Assembly (NCBI RefSeq): GCF_003008535.1
Contig: NZ_CP027666.1
Coordinates: 1,410,001-1,474,000 of the forward strand
Origin: Ottowia oryzae
Lineage (GTDB): Bacteria > Pseudomonadota > Gammaproteobacteria > Burkholderiales > Burkholderiaceae_C
DNA: 64,000 nucleotides
Reading direction: 5' to 3'
Shown here: in pieces, positions 9,898 through 17,692 of the stretch
Numbering within the stretch: the stretch's first letter is position 1
How the letters are laid out: each line of letters begins with the position of its first letter
Program-made: the position numbers and the translations under genes
Notes under the pieces: model-generated
What the model saw: only the letters and a program-made list of their open reading frames with translations
Databases searched by the model: none
What the model was told of the DNA's origin: nothing

Positions 9898-11379
9898 TCA
9901 ACCCCGCCCGCGCGCGCTGCGCCGCAGCGACAGCGCAGCGCCGCTGGCCATCAGCGCGGCCACCAGCGCCAGGGCCCAAGCCGACAGCGTGGGGATGGCC
10001 GGTGCGGCGATGGCGGTGAACGCCGTCGCGCGGTTGTTGGCGGTGAGCGGGTCGTTGAAGCCCGCCGGTGGCGTCAGCGTGGCGGTGCTGCTGATGGTGC
10101 CCGGCGTTGCCGTGGGCGCCACCGTCCCCGTGATGGTGTAAGTCACGCTGGCGCCTGCGGGCAGGGTGGCGATGTCAATCAAGTTGTTCGCGCCGGATGC
10201 AGCGCAAACGCCGCCGGCCGAGCCCACGCACGTCCAGGCCAGCCCCTGTAGTTGTGCGGCCATGGCGCCCGTCACGCCGGCCCCCGTGGCTGTGGATGGG
10301 CCCGTGTTGCTGGCCACCAGCGTGTAAGTGACCGGCGCGCCAATCGTCACTGGCCCGGCGGTGCCCGTCAGCGTGACCGCCAATTCGCCACCTTGTGTGA
10401 TGGTGTCGGTATCGGTTTCGCTGTTGTTGACCACATTGGGGTCGCTTACGCCCGTGGGTGCGGTGATGGTGGCGGTGTTGCTCAGCGTGCCGGTGGCCGC
10501 GACGGATACGGTCGCAGACACCGTGAACGTCACGCTGCCCCCAACGGGCAGGTTGACTGCCTGGCTGAGGTTGCCGCTGCCCGAAGCCGCGCAAGTACCT
10601 CCGCCTGCGCCCACGCACGTCCAGGTAGCGCCGCTCAGCGCGGCGGGCAGCGTGTCGGTAACGGTCGCGCCGGTCACCGAGTCTGGCCCGGCGTTGCTGG
10701 CGCTGATGGTGTAGGTTAGGCTGCCGCCCGCGGTGGCGGTGGTGACGCCGTCAGTCTTGGTGATGGCCAGGTCGGCAGAAGAAGGCGGCGGCGCGTAGAT
10801 GATGCGTTCAAAGGTGGTGCTGCTGTTCAGGCCCATGTCCGCGCCGCAACGATAACCACCAGCGTTATTCACGCTGTGCCAGCACAGCCGGGCGTCGTTG
10901 TCGCCCGATCCAGCTACGTCGCATTCGTTCTTGGCTACGCTGTCTCCCTGGGCGGCAAAGCCCCAGGATAAGTTGTTGTTCCAGTACCAGGCCGTGCCGT
11001 TGGCGGTGTGCGTGGTGGTCAAGTCGGTGCCGGTGTCGGTCAGCACATCGGCCCGCGGTGCCTGCGCCAGCAACTGGATCGTGCTGCTGCCGGTGGGGCG
11101 GCAGGCTAGCATCAGACGTGCGCCGGCGCATCCGGCTTGCGCGGCCTGCCACGCGGCGCCGTCGTTGCCCTTGTTGTACGTATCGCGGTAGCACTCGACC
11201 CAGCCGCCGCCGGTGACGGTGGCTACCGGCACGTTTTTCTGCGGACCGACGGGCAGGTAGCTTTGCGCCCAAGCGGTGGGGGCGCCGGACATCAGGGCCG
11301 CGGCCAGCCCGAACGCGGCGCCCCAACGGCGAGCGCGCAGGGGGCGGGACGTTGTTGTGCGCTTCAGTCCATCGGCCAT
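9898..11379 (-). CDS. IPTL-CTERM sorting-domain protein with two DUF11 domains
   Basis: A 493-residue exported protein. It has an N-terminal signal peptide (basic MADGLKRTTTSRPLRARRW, hydrophobic core, AWAQS). An N-terminal region of about 170 residues is followed by two DUF11 repeats at roughly 200-320 and 325-450, each with TYT(I/L)xASNxGP and a cysteine pair in TWTCVGxxGGxCAASG. The C-terminus is IPTLSAWALALV at residues 462-473, a hydrophobic helix and RRSARGRG, the signature of IPTL-CTERM proteins, which are thought to be processed by exosortase H (XrtH). XrtH is not in the window. The start at 11379 places the signal peptide correctly; the frame extends further upstream without signal-like sequence. 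Confidence 0.85.
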   Translation of the reverse strand: MADGLKRTTTSRPLRARRWGAAFGLAAALMSGAPTAWAQSYLPVGPQKNVPVATVTGGGWVECYRDTYNKGNDGAAWQAAQAGCAGARLMLACRPTGSSTIQLLAQAPRADVLTDTGTDLTTTHTANGTAWYWNNNLSWGFAAQGDSVAKNECDVAGSGDNDARLCWHSVNNAGGYRCGADMGLNSSTTFERIIYAPPPSSADLAITKTDGVTTATAGGSLTYTISASNAGPDSVTGATVTDTLPAALSGATWTCVGAGGGTCAASGSGNLSQAVNLPVGGSVTFTVSATVSVAATGTLSNTATITAPTGVSDPNVVNNSETDTDTITQGGELAVTLTGTAGPVTIGAPVTYTLVASNTGPSTATGAGVTGAMAAQLQGLAWTCVGSAGGVCAASGANNLIDIATLPAGASVTYTITGTVAPTATPGTISSTATLTPPAGFNDPLTANNRATAFTAIAAPAIPTLSAWALALVAALMASGAALSLRRSARGRG

Positions 11380-11662
11380 GGGTATGTCTCTTGCAGCTGG
11401 AGTTGTCTCAACTTTCTGGAAGTGTAGCTTTATGTTTCGACGCGCAGAAATCGTTTTCTCCGTCCGACGGCTGATCAGCCACTGCGGCGAACGATGTGGT
11501 CGTTGCAATCTTGTCAGCGAAATTGCCAATTGGCGCAGCAATGGTAAGCGTCGGTAGCTACGCTTTTGATAGTGATCGGACAGGGCTGCTGACTGGCGGC
11601 GCGCGACGAAACCGGCCGCTGGCCGCGCCTGCGTTGGCGCCGAAACACGGCGGCGCCACGGC

Positions 11663-13027
11663 TCAATGCAGCTTCACATGCGGCTCGGTGCGGCGCGTGA
11701 TGGTGCGCGCCAGCGTATCCAGCGCCACCTTGGTGAAGCCGTGCAGCGCCAGCTCGTGCTGCTTGTACAGGGACTTGTACATCAGCTTGGCGAAAAAGCC
11801 CTCAAACACCATGTTGCCGCCCACCAGCGCGCCCATCAGGTTGCCCACGGTGCTGTATTCGCCCAGCGAGACGAGTGAGCCGAAGTCGCGGTACTGGTAG
11901 TGGCGCAGCGGCTGGCCGGCCAGCAGCCGCTTGATCTGCCCCAGCATGAAGCTGGCCTGCTGGTGCGCGGCCTGGGCGCGGGGCGGCACGGTCTTGTCGG
12001 TACCCAGCCAGGGGCAGGCGGCGCAGTCGCCCAGGGCGAAGATGTGCGCGTCGCGCGTGGTTTGCAGGGTGGGCCGCACCACCAGCTGGTTGATGCGGTT
12101 CGTCTCCAGCCCGTCCAGGTCGGCCAGAAAGGCGGGCGCCTTCACGCCCGCGGCCCAGACGATCAGGTCGGCGTCGATGCGCTGGCCATCGGCCAGCACG
12201 ACGGTGTGCGCTTCCACGCTGGCCACGCGCGCGTTGGTGTGCACCTGCACGCCCAGGCCGCGCAGCAGCTCTTCGGTGGCGGCGGACAGGCGCGGCGGCA
12301 GGCCGGGCAGCACGCGTTCGGCCGCTTCGATCAAATCTATGCGCAGATCGCGCTCGATCTGAATGCTTTGCATGCCGTAGGACACCAGTTCGCGCATGGT
12401 GTGGTGCAGCTCGGCGGCCAGCTCGACCCCGGTGGCGCCCGCGCCGATGATGGCCACGCGCAGGTGCCGCGGGGTGTCGGGGTGGCCATCGCCAGCCGCG
12501 TCTTGGTCAGCGCGGGAATGCGCGCGCAGCGCGGCGTTGACCAGGCGCTGGTTGAACAGGCGGGCGTCGGGTGCGGTTTCCAGCTTGATGGCGTGCTGCG
12601 CCACGCCGGGCGTGCCGAAATCGTTGGTCAGGCTGCCCACGGCCATGACCAGCGTGTCGTACGGCAGGCTGCGCGCGGCAATCACCTGGCGGCCTTCGTC
12701 GTCGATGTAGGGCGCCAGGTGAATCTGGCGGCGGGCGCGGTCAAGCCCCGTCATTTCGCCGGTGCGGTACTGAAAGTGGTGCCAATGCGCCTGGGCCAGG
12801 TAATCCAGCTCGTGCGCGTCCATGTTCATGCTGCCCGCGGCGATTTCGTGCAGCTTGGGCTTCCAGACGTGGGTGCGGGCACGGTCGACCAGGGTGACCG
12901 CCACTTGCCCGCGCCGGCCCAGCGTGTCGCCCAGGCGCGTGGCCAGCTCCAGCCCGCCGGCGCCGCCGCCCACGATGACGATCTGGTGCGCGCTGCCGGT
13001 GGGGGGCGTGGGTTCGCGCTCAGCCAT
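11663..13027 (-). CDS. ndh: Type II NADH dehydrogenase (NDH-2 family FAD oxidoreductase)
   Basis: Single-subunit, non-proton-pumping oxidation of NADH feeding quinone, peripheral to the inner membrane. The 454-residue protein has an FAD-binding Rossmann motif (IVIVGGGAGGLELATRLG) near residues 16-33, a second nucleotide motif (VAIIGAGATGVELAAELHH) near residue 190 and the FAD-contacting IFALGDCAACP near residue 350. The C-terminal part carries an amphipathic LMYKSLYKQHELALHG segment typical of the family. It is monocistronic. Confidence 0.9.
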   Translation of the reverse strand: MAEREPTPPTGSAHQIVIVGGGAGGLELATRLGDTLGRRGQVAVTLVDRARTHVWKPKLHEIAAGSMNMDAHELDYLAQAHWHHFQYRTGEMTGLDRARRQIHLAPYIDDEGRQVIAARSLPYDTLVMAVGSLTNDFGTPGVAQHAIKLETAPDARLFNQRLVNAALRAHSRADQDAAGDGHPDTPRHLRVAIIGAGATGVELAAELHHTMRELVSYGMQSIQIERDLRIDLIEAAERVLPGLPPRLSAATEELLRGLGVQVHTNARVASVEAHTVVLADGQRIDADLIVWAAGVKAPAFLADLDGLETNRINQLVVRPTLQTTRDAHIFALGDCAACPWLGTDKTVPPRAQAAHQQASFMLGQIKRLLAGQPLRHYQYRDFGSLVSLGEYSTVGNLMGALVGGNMVFEGFFAKLMYKSLYKQHELALHGFTKVALDTLARTITRRTEPHVKLH

Positions 13028-13099
13028 GGCGGGCCCCTGCGCGGCTGCAGGCGCGGCGACCGGCGGCCCGGTGGGTAAAAACGCCTGCGCCTGTCACTC

Positions 13100-13152
13100 T
13101 GAAAATAATAGCTGCCAGCGCTGGCTGCGCCTGAGTCAGGGGCTGTTTTGAC
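13100..13152. repeat. Dispersed repeat copy 3 (reverse orientation)
   Basis: AAAATAATAGCTGCCAGCGC followed by TGGCTGCGCC is the reverse-oriented form of the core, ending near GGCTGTTTTG. It lies between ndh and the 13329 gene. Confidence 0.65.
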
Positions 13153-13328
13153 CACGAATCTGATCGGCCCATGGCCAGACGCGCCAGACCGGCGTGCGCG
13201 CAACCAAGCTGGGGCCAAGGCGAATCGGGCGGGGTCGTGCGGGGCATGCGGGCGGCTCCTGCGCGGTGGGCGCGTGCGGGTTTGGCGTTCACTTTAAGGG
13301 ATTGACGCGGGCAGGGCAGAATGCGCGC

Positions 13329-13931
13329 ATGGAAACCCTGACGCACGAGATCGCCGCGCACGCCGCGCGCCTGGTGGTCGAAGAAGGGCTGGACTACGGT
13401 GCGGCCAAGCGCCGCGCGCAGAAAAGCCTGGGCGCGCCGCCGCGCACCGCCCTGCCAGACAACGATCTGATGGAAGCCGAGGTGCGCGCCTACATCCAGC
13501 TGTTTCACGGCGACACGCAACCGGCCGAGCTGGCCGCGCTGCGCCGCCTGGCGCTGGTGTGGATGCATCGGCTGGCCGAATTTCGCCCGCACATCGCCGG
13601 CGCGGTGTGGAACGGCACCGCCACGCGCCTGTCCGACATTTATCTGCAGCTGTTCTGCGACGACCCCAAATCGGCCGAGATCGCGCTGATCGACAACCGC
13701 GTTGCCTACGACGCGCAAAGCATCACCGGCTTCAACGGCGCCACCGTGGAAGCGCTGAGCTTCAGCACCCCCGCGCCCGAGCTGGGCGAAACCATCGGCG
13801 TGCACCTGATGATTCACGACCACGACGACCTGCGCGGCGCGCTGAAACCCGGCAGCAACGGCCGCGCGCCACGCGGTGACGCCCGCGCGCTGGAGCGCCG
13901 CATGGCCGAAGCCGAAGAGGCCGCCCCATGA
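13329..13931 (+). CDS. Conserved protein of unknown function upstream of a TlpA thioredoxin
   Basis: A 200-residue protein beginning METLTHEIAAHAARLVVEEG. I do not recognise an enzymatic motif. The N-terminal half is helical and charged. The C-terminal half contains HLMIHDHDDLRG, a His/Asp cluster, and is otherwise beta-rich. No signal peptide or membrane segment. Some databases attach a Mur-ligase name to such proteins, but no ATP-binding loop is present, so I do not accept that. Its stop overlaps the start of the next gene (ATGA), indicating translational coupling. The start is uncertain because the frame is open further upstream. Confidence 0.7.
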   Translation: METLTHEIAAHAARLVVEEGLDYGAAKRRAQKSLGAPPRTALPDNDLMEAEVRAYIQLFHGDTQPAELAALRRLALVWMHRLAEFRPHIAGAVWNGTATRLSDIYLQLFCDDPKSAEIALIDNRVAYDAQSITGFNGATVEALSFSTPAPELGETIGVHLMIHDHDDLRGALKPGSNGRAPRGDARALERRMAEAEEAAP

Positions 13932-14503
13932 GCACCACCCCCACACAACCACCCGGCGCGGCGCCCGACGCACCCGGCCAGGCCAGCGGCCATTCGCGCC
14001 GCTGGGTCATGGGCGCCGTGGGCGTGCTGGCCGCCGCAGCCGGCGCGGGCGTCGCCCTGAAGCGCTTCAGCCCTGGCGCGGTCGATACGGCCAACCTGGC
14101 CGGCTTTTGGGATCGCAGCTTTCCAACGCCCGACGGCGGCACGCTGGCGCTCAGCAGCCTGCGCGGCCAGCGCCTGCTGCTGAACTTCTGGGCCACGTGG
14201 TGCCCGCCGTGCGTGGAAGAGATGCCGCTATTGAGCGCCTTCTACACCCAAAACAAGGCCAACGGCCTGCATGTGCTGGGTTTGGCGGTCGACAAACCGG
14301 CGCCGGTGAACCAGTTTCTGGCCCGCGCGCCCGTCAGCTTTCCGGTGGCGCTGGCGGGCATGGAAGGCGTTGATTTCAGCCGAACCCTGGGCAATGAGGC
14401 CGGCGCGCTGCCGTTTTCGGTGCTGTTCGGCGCAGATGGCAGCATCAAGCAGCGCAAGATCGGCCAGCTGCACGCCGCCGACCTGGCGGCCTGGAACGCC
14501 TGA
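13928..14503 (+). CDS. TlpA-family membrane-anchored thioredoxin-like protein
   Basis: A 191-residue redox protein. A single N-terminal membrane segment (WVMGAVGVLAAAAGAGVAL, residues about 26-44) anchors a periplasmic thioredoxin fold. The active site is FWATWCPPC near residues 90-98, and the cis-Pro loop is GALPFSVLFG near residue 158. Family members reduce disulfides, for example in cytochrome c or copper-site assembly; the substrate here is unknown. It overlaps the preceding gene by 4 nt, so the two are probably co-translated and functionally linked. Confidence 0.88.
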   Translation: MSTTPTQPPGAAPDAPGQASGHSRRWVMGAVGVLAAAAGAGVALKRFSPGAVDTANLAGFWDRSFPTPDGGTLALSSLRGQRLLLNFWATWCPPCVEEMPLLSAFYTQNKANGLHVLGLAVDKPAPVNQFLARAPVSFPVALAGMEGVDFSRTLGNEAGALPFSVLFGADGSIKQRKIGQLHAADLAAWNA

Positions 14504-14610
14504 CACTGCCCCGCCGGCGCTTACCGGTGCGGCGGTGCCATCGGGGCGCCAAAAGAGGCCTTCAAGCGGTGACATCGCTCAACATCCGTCACAAAGGTCG
14601 ACGTGGGATT

Positions 14611-14660
14611 GGGCGAAATTGAAACCAAGTTATGCAAAATAGGGCGAAATTGAGTTAAAT
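14611..14660 (+). promoter_or_regulatory. Direct repeat and promoter region of accB
   Basis: GGGCGAAATTGA occurs twice, at 14611-14622 and 14642-14653, 31 bp apart (three helical turns). It is followed by TTAAAT at 14655-14660, a plausible -10 element 30 nt upstream of the accB start. The repeat could be a regulator binding site; no known regulator was matched. Confidence 0.4.
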
Positions 14661-14690
14661 TCGCACGATTTCCCCATTCACAGGCATTGC

Positions 14691-15167
14691 ATGGACCTGC
14701 GCAAACTCAAGACCCTGATTGACCTCGTCTCCGAATCCAACGTGTCGGAGCTGGAGATCACCGAAGCCGAAGGCAAGGTGCGCATTGTCAAGGCTGGGCA
14801 TGGAGCTCCCGTTCAAACCGTCTACGCACCGATGGCCGCACCAGCCGCTGCCCCGGTCGCCGCGCCTGCGCTGGCGCCGGCTGCTGCGCCTGCGGCCGAG
14901 GCGGCTGCCCCTGCGGCCGCGGCGGCCCCTTCGGGCTTCGTCGTCAAATCGCCCATGGTCGGCACGTTCTACCGTTCGGCCAGCCCGGGCGGCAAGGCTT
15001 TCATCGAAGTTGGCAGCCAGGTGAAAGAGGGCGACACGCTCTGCATCATCGAGGCGATGAAAATCCTCAACGAGATCGAGGCCGAGAAATCCGGCACCGT
15101 GACCCAGGTCCTGGGCGAAAACGGCCAGGCCGTCGAATACGGCCAACCCCTGTTCGTGATCGAGTAA
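14691..15167 (+). CDS. accB: Acetyl-CoA carboxylase biotin carboxyl carrier protein
   Basis: Carries the biotin that shuttles CO2 from AccC to the AccAD transferase, first step of fatty acid synthesis. The 158-residue protein has an N-terminal helical segment (MDLRKLKTLIDLVSESNVSE), an Ala/Pro-rich linker at about residues 45-85, and a biotinyl domain with VKSPMVGTFYRS and the EAMKILNEI site, biotin on Lys124. accC follows 171 nt downstream on the same strand, the normal accBC order. Confidence 0.97.
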   Translation: MDLRKLKTLIDLVSESNVSELEITEAEGKVRIVKAGHGAPVQTVYAPMAAPAAAPVAAPALAPAAAPAAEAAAPAAAAAPSGFVVKSPMVGTFYRSASPGGKAFIEVGSQVKEGDTLCIIEAMKILNEIEAEKSGTVTQVLGENGQAVEYGQPLFVIE

Positions 15168-15338
15168 GTGGACGGCAACGGCCTTTCCCGCCCGCGCGTG
15201 CGAACGCTCGGGCGCCCGGCGGCCCCAATGGCGGGCGGACGGGGTGGGCCGGGCCGGCATCCTTCATTTCTTTTCCACCGCGGGCGGGCTGGCCGACCTT
15301 CGGCAAGCGCCACCGCTCGGTGAGGCGCGGGAGTTTCG

Positions 15339-16697
15339 ATGTTCAAGAAGATTCTGGTGGCCAACCGCGGCGAGATCGCGTTGCGTGTGCAGCGTGCGTG
15401 CCGCGAGTTAGGCATTAAAGCGGTCATGGTGTATTCCGAGGCCGACAAGGACGCCAAATACGTCAAGCTGGCCGATGAGGCGGTGTGCATCGGCCCGGCG
15501 CCGTCCGCGCAAAGCTACCTGAACATGCCGGCCATCATCTCGGCGGCCGAAGTGACGGACGCCGAGGCCATCCACCCCGGCTACGGCTTCCTGAGCGAAA
15601 ACGCCGGGTTTGCCGAGCGGGTGGAAAAAAGCGGCTTCCAGTTCATCGGCCCCACGCCCGAGTCGATTCGCATCATGGGCGACAAGGTGTCGGCCAAGCA
15701 GGCGATGATCAAGGCGGGCGTGCCCTGCGTGCCCGGCTCGGAAGGCGAGCTGCCTGAAGACCCGGCGGCGGTGCGCAAGATCGCCAAGGCGATCGGCTAC
15801 CCGGTGATCATCAAGGCGGCGGGCGGCGGCGGCGGACGCGGCATGCGCGTGGTGCACACCGAGGCGGCGCTGATCGCCGCGGTGCAGATGACCAAGGGCG
15901 AGGCGGCGGCGGCGTTCAACAACGCGGCCGTCTATATGGAGAAATACCTCCAGAACCCGCGCCACATTGAAATCCAGGTGCTGGCCGACAAGTACAAGAA
16001 CGCCGTCTACCTGGGTGAGCGCGACTGCTCGATGCAGCGGCGCCACCAGAAGGTGATCGAGGAAGCGCCGGCGCCCGGCATTCCGCGCCGCCTGATCGAA
16101 CGCATTGGCGAGCGCTGCGTGGCCGCCTGCAAGAAGATCGGCTACCGCGGCGCGGGCACGTTCGAGTTTTTGTACGAGAACGGCGAGTTCTACTTCATCG
16201 AGATGAACACCCGCGTGCAGGTGGAACACCCCGTGACCGAGCTGGTGACCGGCGTGGACATCGTGCGCACGCAGATCATGGTGGCCGCGGGCGAAAAGCT
16301 GCCCTTCACGCAGCGCCAGATCCAGATGAAGGGCCACGCGATCGAGTGCCGCATCAACGCCGAAGACCCGTTCAACTTCACCCCTTCGCCCGGCCGCATC
16401 ACGGCCTGGCACGCGCCGGGCGGCCCTGGCGTGCGGGTGGATTCGCACGTGTACGCCAACTACTTCGTGCCGCCCAACTACGACTCGATGATCGGCAAGA
16501 TCATCGTCTACGGTGACACGCGCGAGCAGGCCATCGCCCGCATGCAGACGGCGCTGTCGGAAACGGCCATCGAGGGCATCAACAGCAACGTGCCGCTGCA
16601 CCGCGAGCTGATGATGGACGCGCGCTTCATGGAAGGCGGCACCAACATCCATTACCTGGAGCGCTGGCTGGAAGCGCGCCAGCGCACCGGTCTATAA
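15339..16697 (+). CDS. accC: Acetyl-CoA carboxylase biotin carboxylase subunit
   Basis: ATP-dependent carboxylation of AccB-bound biotin. The 452-residue protein shows the N-terminal MFKKILVANRGEIALRV motif, the ATP-grasp glycine loop KAAGGGGGRGMRV near residue 159, the EYCxx-like LGERDCSMQRRHQKVIEEAP block and the FIEMNTRVQVEHPVTE active-site segment near residue 286. Length matches the family (about 450). The 170-nt GC-rich gap after accB holds no gene. Confidence 0.98.
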   Translation: MFKKILVANRGEIALRVQRACRELGIKAVMVYSEADKDAKYVKLADEAVCIGPAPSAQSYLNMPAIISAAEVTDAEAIHPGYGFLSENAGFAERVEKSGFQFIGPTPESIRIMGDKVSAKQAMIKAGVPCVPGSEGELPEDPAAVRKIAKAIGYPVIIKAAGGGGGRGMRVVHTEAALIAAVQMTKGEAAAAFNNAAVYMEKYLQNPRHIEIQVLADKYKNAVYLGERDCSMQRRHQKVIEEAPAPGIPRRLIERIGERCVAACKKIGYRGAGTFEFLYENGEFYFIEMNTRVQVEHPVTELVTGVDIVRTQIMVAAGEKLPFTQRQIQMKGHAIECRINAEDPFNFTPSPGRITAWHAPGGPGVRVDSHVYANYFVPPNYDSMIGKIIVYGDTREQAIARMQTALSETAIEGINSNVPLHRELMMDARFMEGGTNIHYLERWLEARQRTGL

Positions 16698-16760
16698 GCC
16701 AAAACATGCTCCAGCGCTGGTGCAGCCAGCGCTGTCAGCTATAAAAACAATAGTATTGCC
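16696..16760. repeat. Dispersed repeat copy 4
   Basis: GCCAAAACATGCTCCAGCGC, then GCCAGCGCTGTCAGCTATAA and an AATAGTATTG tail. It occupies nearly the whole gap between accC and prmA and ends a few bases before the prmA start, so it supplies the prmA 5' region. Confidence 0.7.
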
Positions 16761-16765
16761 ATCAG

Positions 16766-17653
16766 ATGTTTGAACTGCGCCTGACCTGCCCGGAAGACCG
16801 CGTCGAGCCCATCACGGAAGCGCTGGACGCGCTGGACGCGCTCAGCGTGTCGGTGGAAGACGCCGACGCCGACACCGACGCCGAACGCGCGCTGTTCGGT
16901 GAACCCGGCATGCCGCCGCCCGCGCAAAGCTGGTCGCGCACGCGCGTCGTGGCGCTCTTCCCGGAAGAGGCGCCTGCGCAAGAGGCCGCACGCCTGCTGG
17001 CGCTGCAAGACTTCTTCGACGGCTGCACCGTGCAGGCCGTGGCCGCCGTGCCCGATCAGGACTGGGTGCGGCTGACGCAATCGCAGTTTGAACCGGTGCC
17101 CGTCACGCCCAGCTTCTGGATCGTGCCCACCTGGCACGAAGTGCCCCCCGAGGCGCGCACCGTGATCCGGCTGGACCCAGGCCTGGCCTTTGGCACCGGC
17201 ACGCACCCCACCACGCGCATGTGCCTGCGCTGGATCGCTGCCAACGCGCCGGTCGGCCCGCGCGTGCTGGACTACGGCTGCGGCTCGGGCATCCTGGCGA
17301 TCGGCGCCGCGCTGCACGGCGCTGCGCAGGTGGACGCGGTGGACATCGACGAAGCGGCCGTGGGCGCCACGCAGGACAACGCCGCCGCCAACGGCGTGAC
17401 GCTGAGCGCGGGCCTGCCCGACGCCGCGCAGGGCGTGTACGACACGGTGCTCGCCAACATCCTGGCCACGCCGCTCAAGGTGCTGGCGCCCCTGCTGTGC
17501 CAGCATGTCGCGGCCGGCGGCGCGCTGGTGCTGGCCGGCGTGCTCGAGCGGCAGACGGCCGAGCTGCAGGACGCCTATGCGCCCTACCTGGCGCTGGACG
17601 TGGCCGATGCCGAGGACGGCTGGGTGCTGCTGGTGGCGCGCCGCCCGGCCTGA
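16766..17653 (+). CDS. prmA: Ribosomal protein L11 methyltransferase
   Basis: SAM-dependent methylation of ribosomal protein L11. The 295-residue protein has an N-terminal L11-recognition domain and a Rossmann methyltransferase domain. It carries the family hallmark LDPGLAFGTGTHPTT near residue 138, motif I VLDYGCGSGILAIGA near residue 168, and DTVLANILATPL (NxL/NPPY-type loop) near residue 227. It follows accC, a frequent neighbour in betaproteobacteria. The ATG directly follows a repeat element and has no obvious Shine-Dalgarno. Confidence 0.95.
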   Translation: MFELRLTCPEDRVEPITEALDALDALSVSVEDADADTDAERALFGEPGMPPPAQSWSRTRVVALFPEEAPAQEAARLLALQDFFDGCTVQAVAAVPDQDWVRLTQSQFEPVPVTPSFWIVPTWHEVPPEARTVIRLDPGLAFGTGTHPTTRMCLRWIAANAPVGPRVLDYGCGSGILAIGAALHGAAQVDAVDIDEAAVGATQDNAAANGVTLSAGLPDAAQGVYDTVLANILATPLKVLAPLLCQHVAAGGALVLAGVLERQTAELQDAYAPYLALDVADAEDGWVLLVARRPA

Positions 17654-17678
17654 CGCGGGGCGGCCTAACGCCGCTGCC

Positions 17679-17684
17679 TACAAT
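17679..17684 (+). promoter_or_regulatory. Candidate -10 box (TACAAT) of the DUF3426 gene
   Basis: The context is GCCTACAATTCGCCCCC then ATG, with 8 nt between the hexamer and the start codon, predicting a very short or absent 5' leader. Confidence 0.45.
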
Positions 17685-17692
17685 TCGCCCCC

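Noticed and set aside
11542..11662. TTTTGATAGTGATCGG near the ndh 3' end as another repeat copy
   Set aside because: Lacks the GCGCTGGCAGCTAT core; at best a decayed fragment.
15408..16652. A 414-codon minus-strand frame rich in His/Arg/Val
   Set aside because: It is the shadow of accC on the opposite strand; amino acid composition is abnormal.
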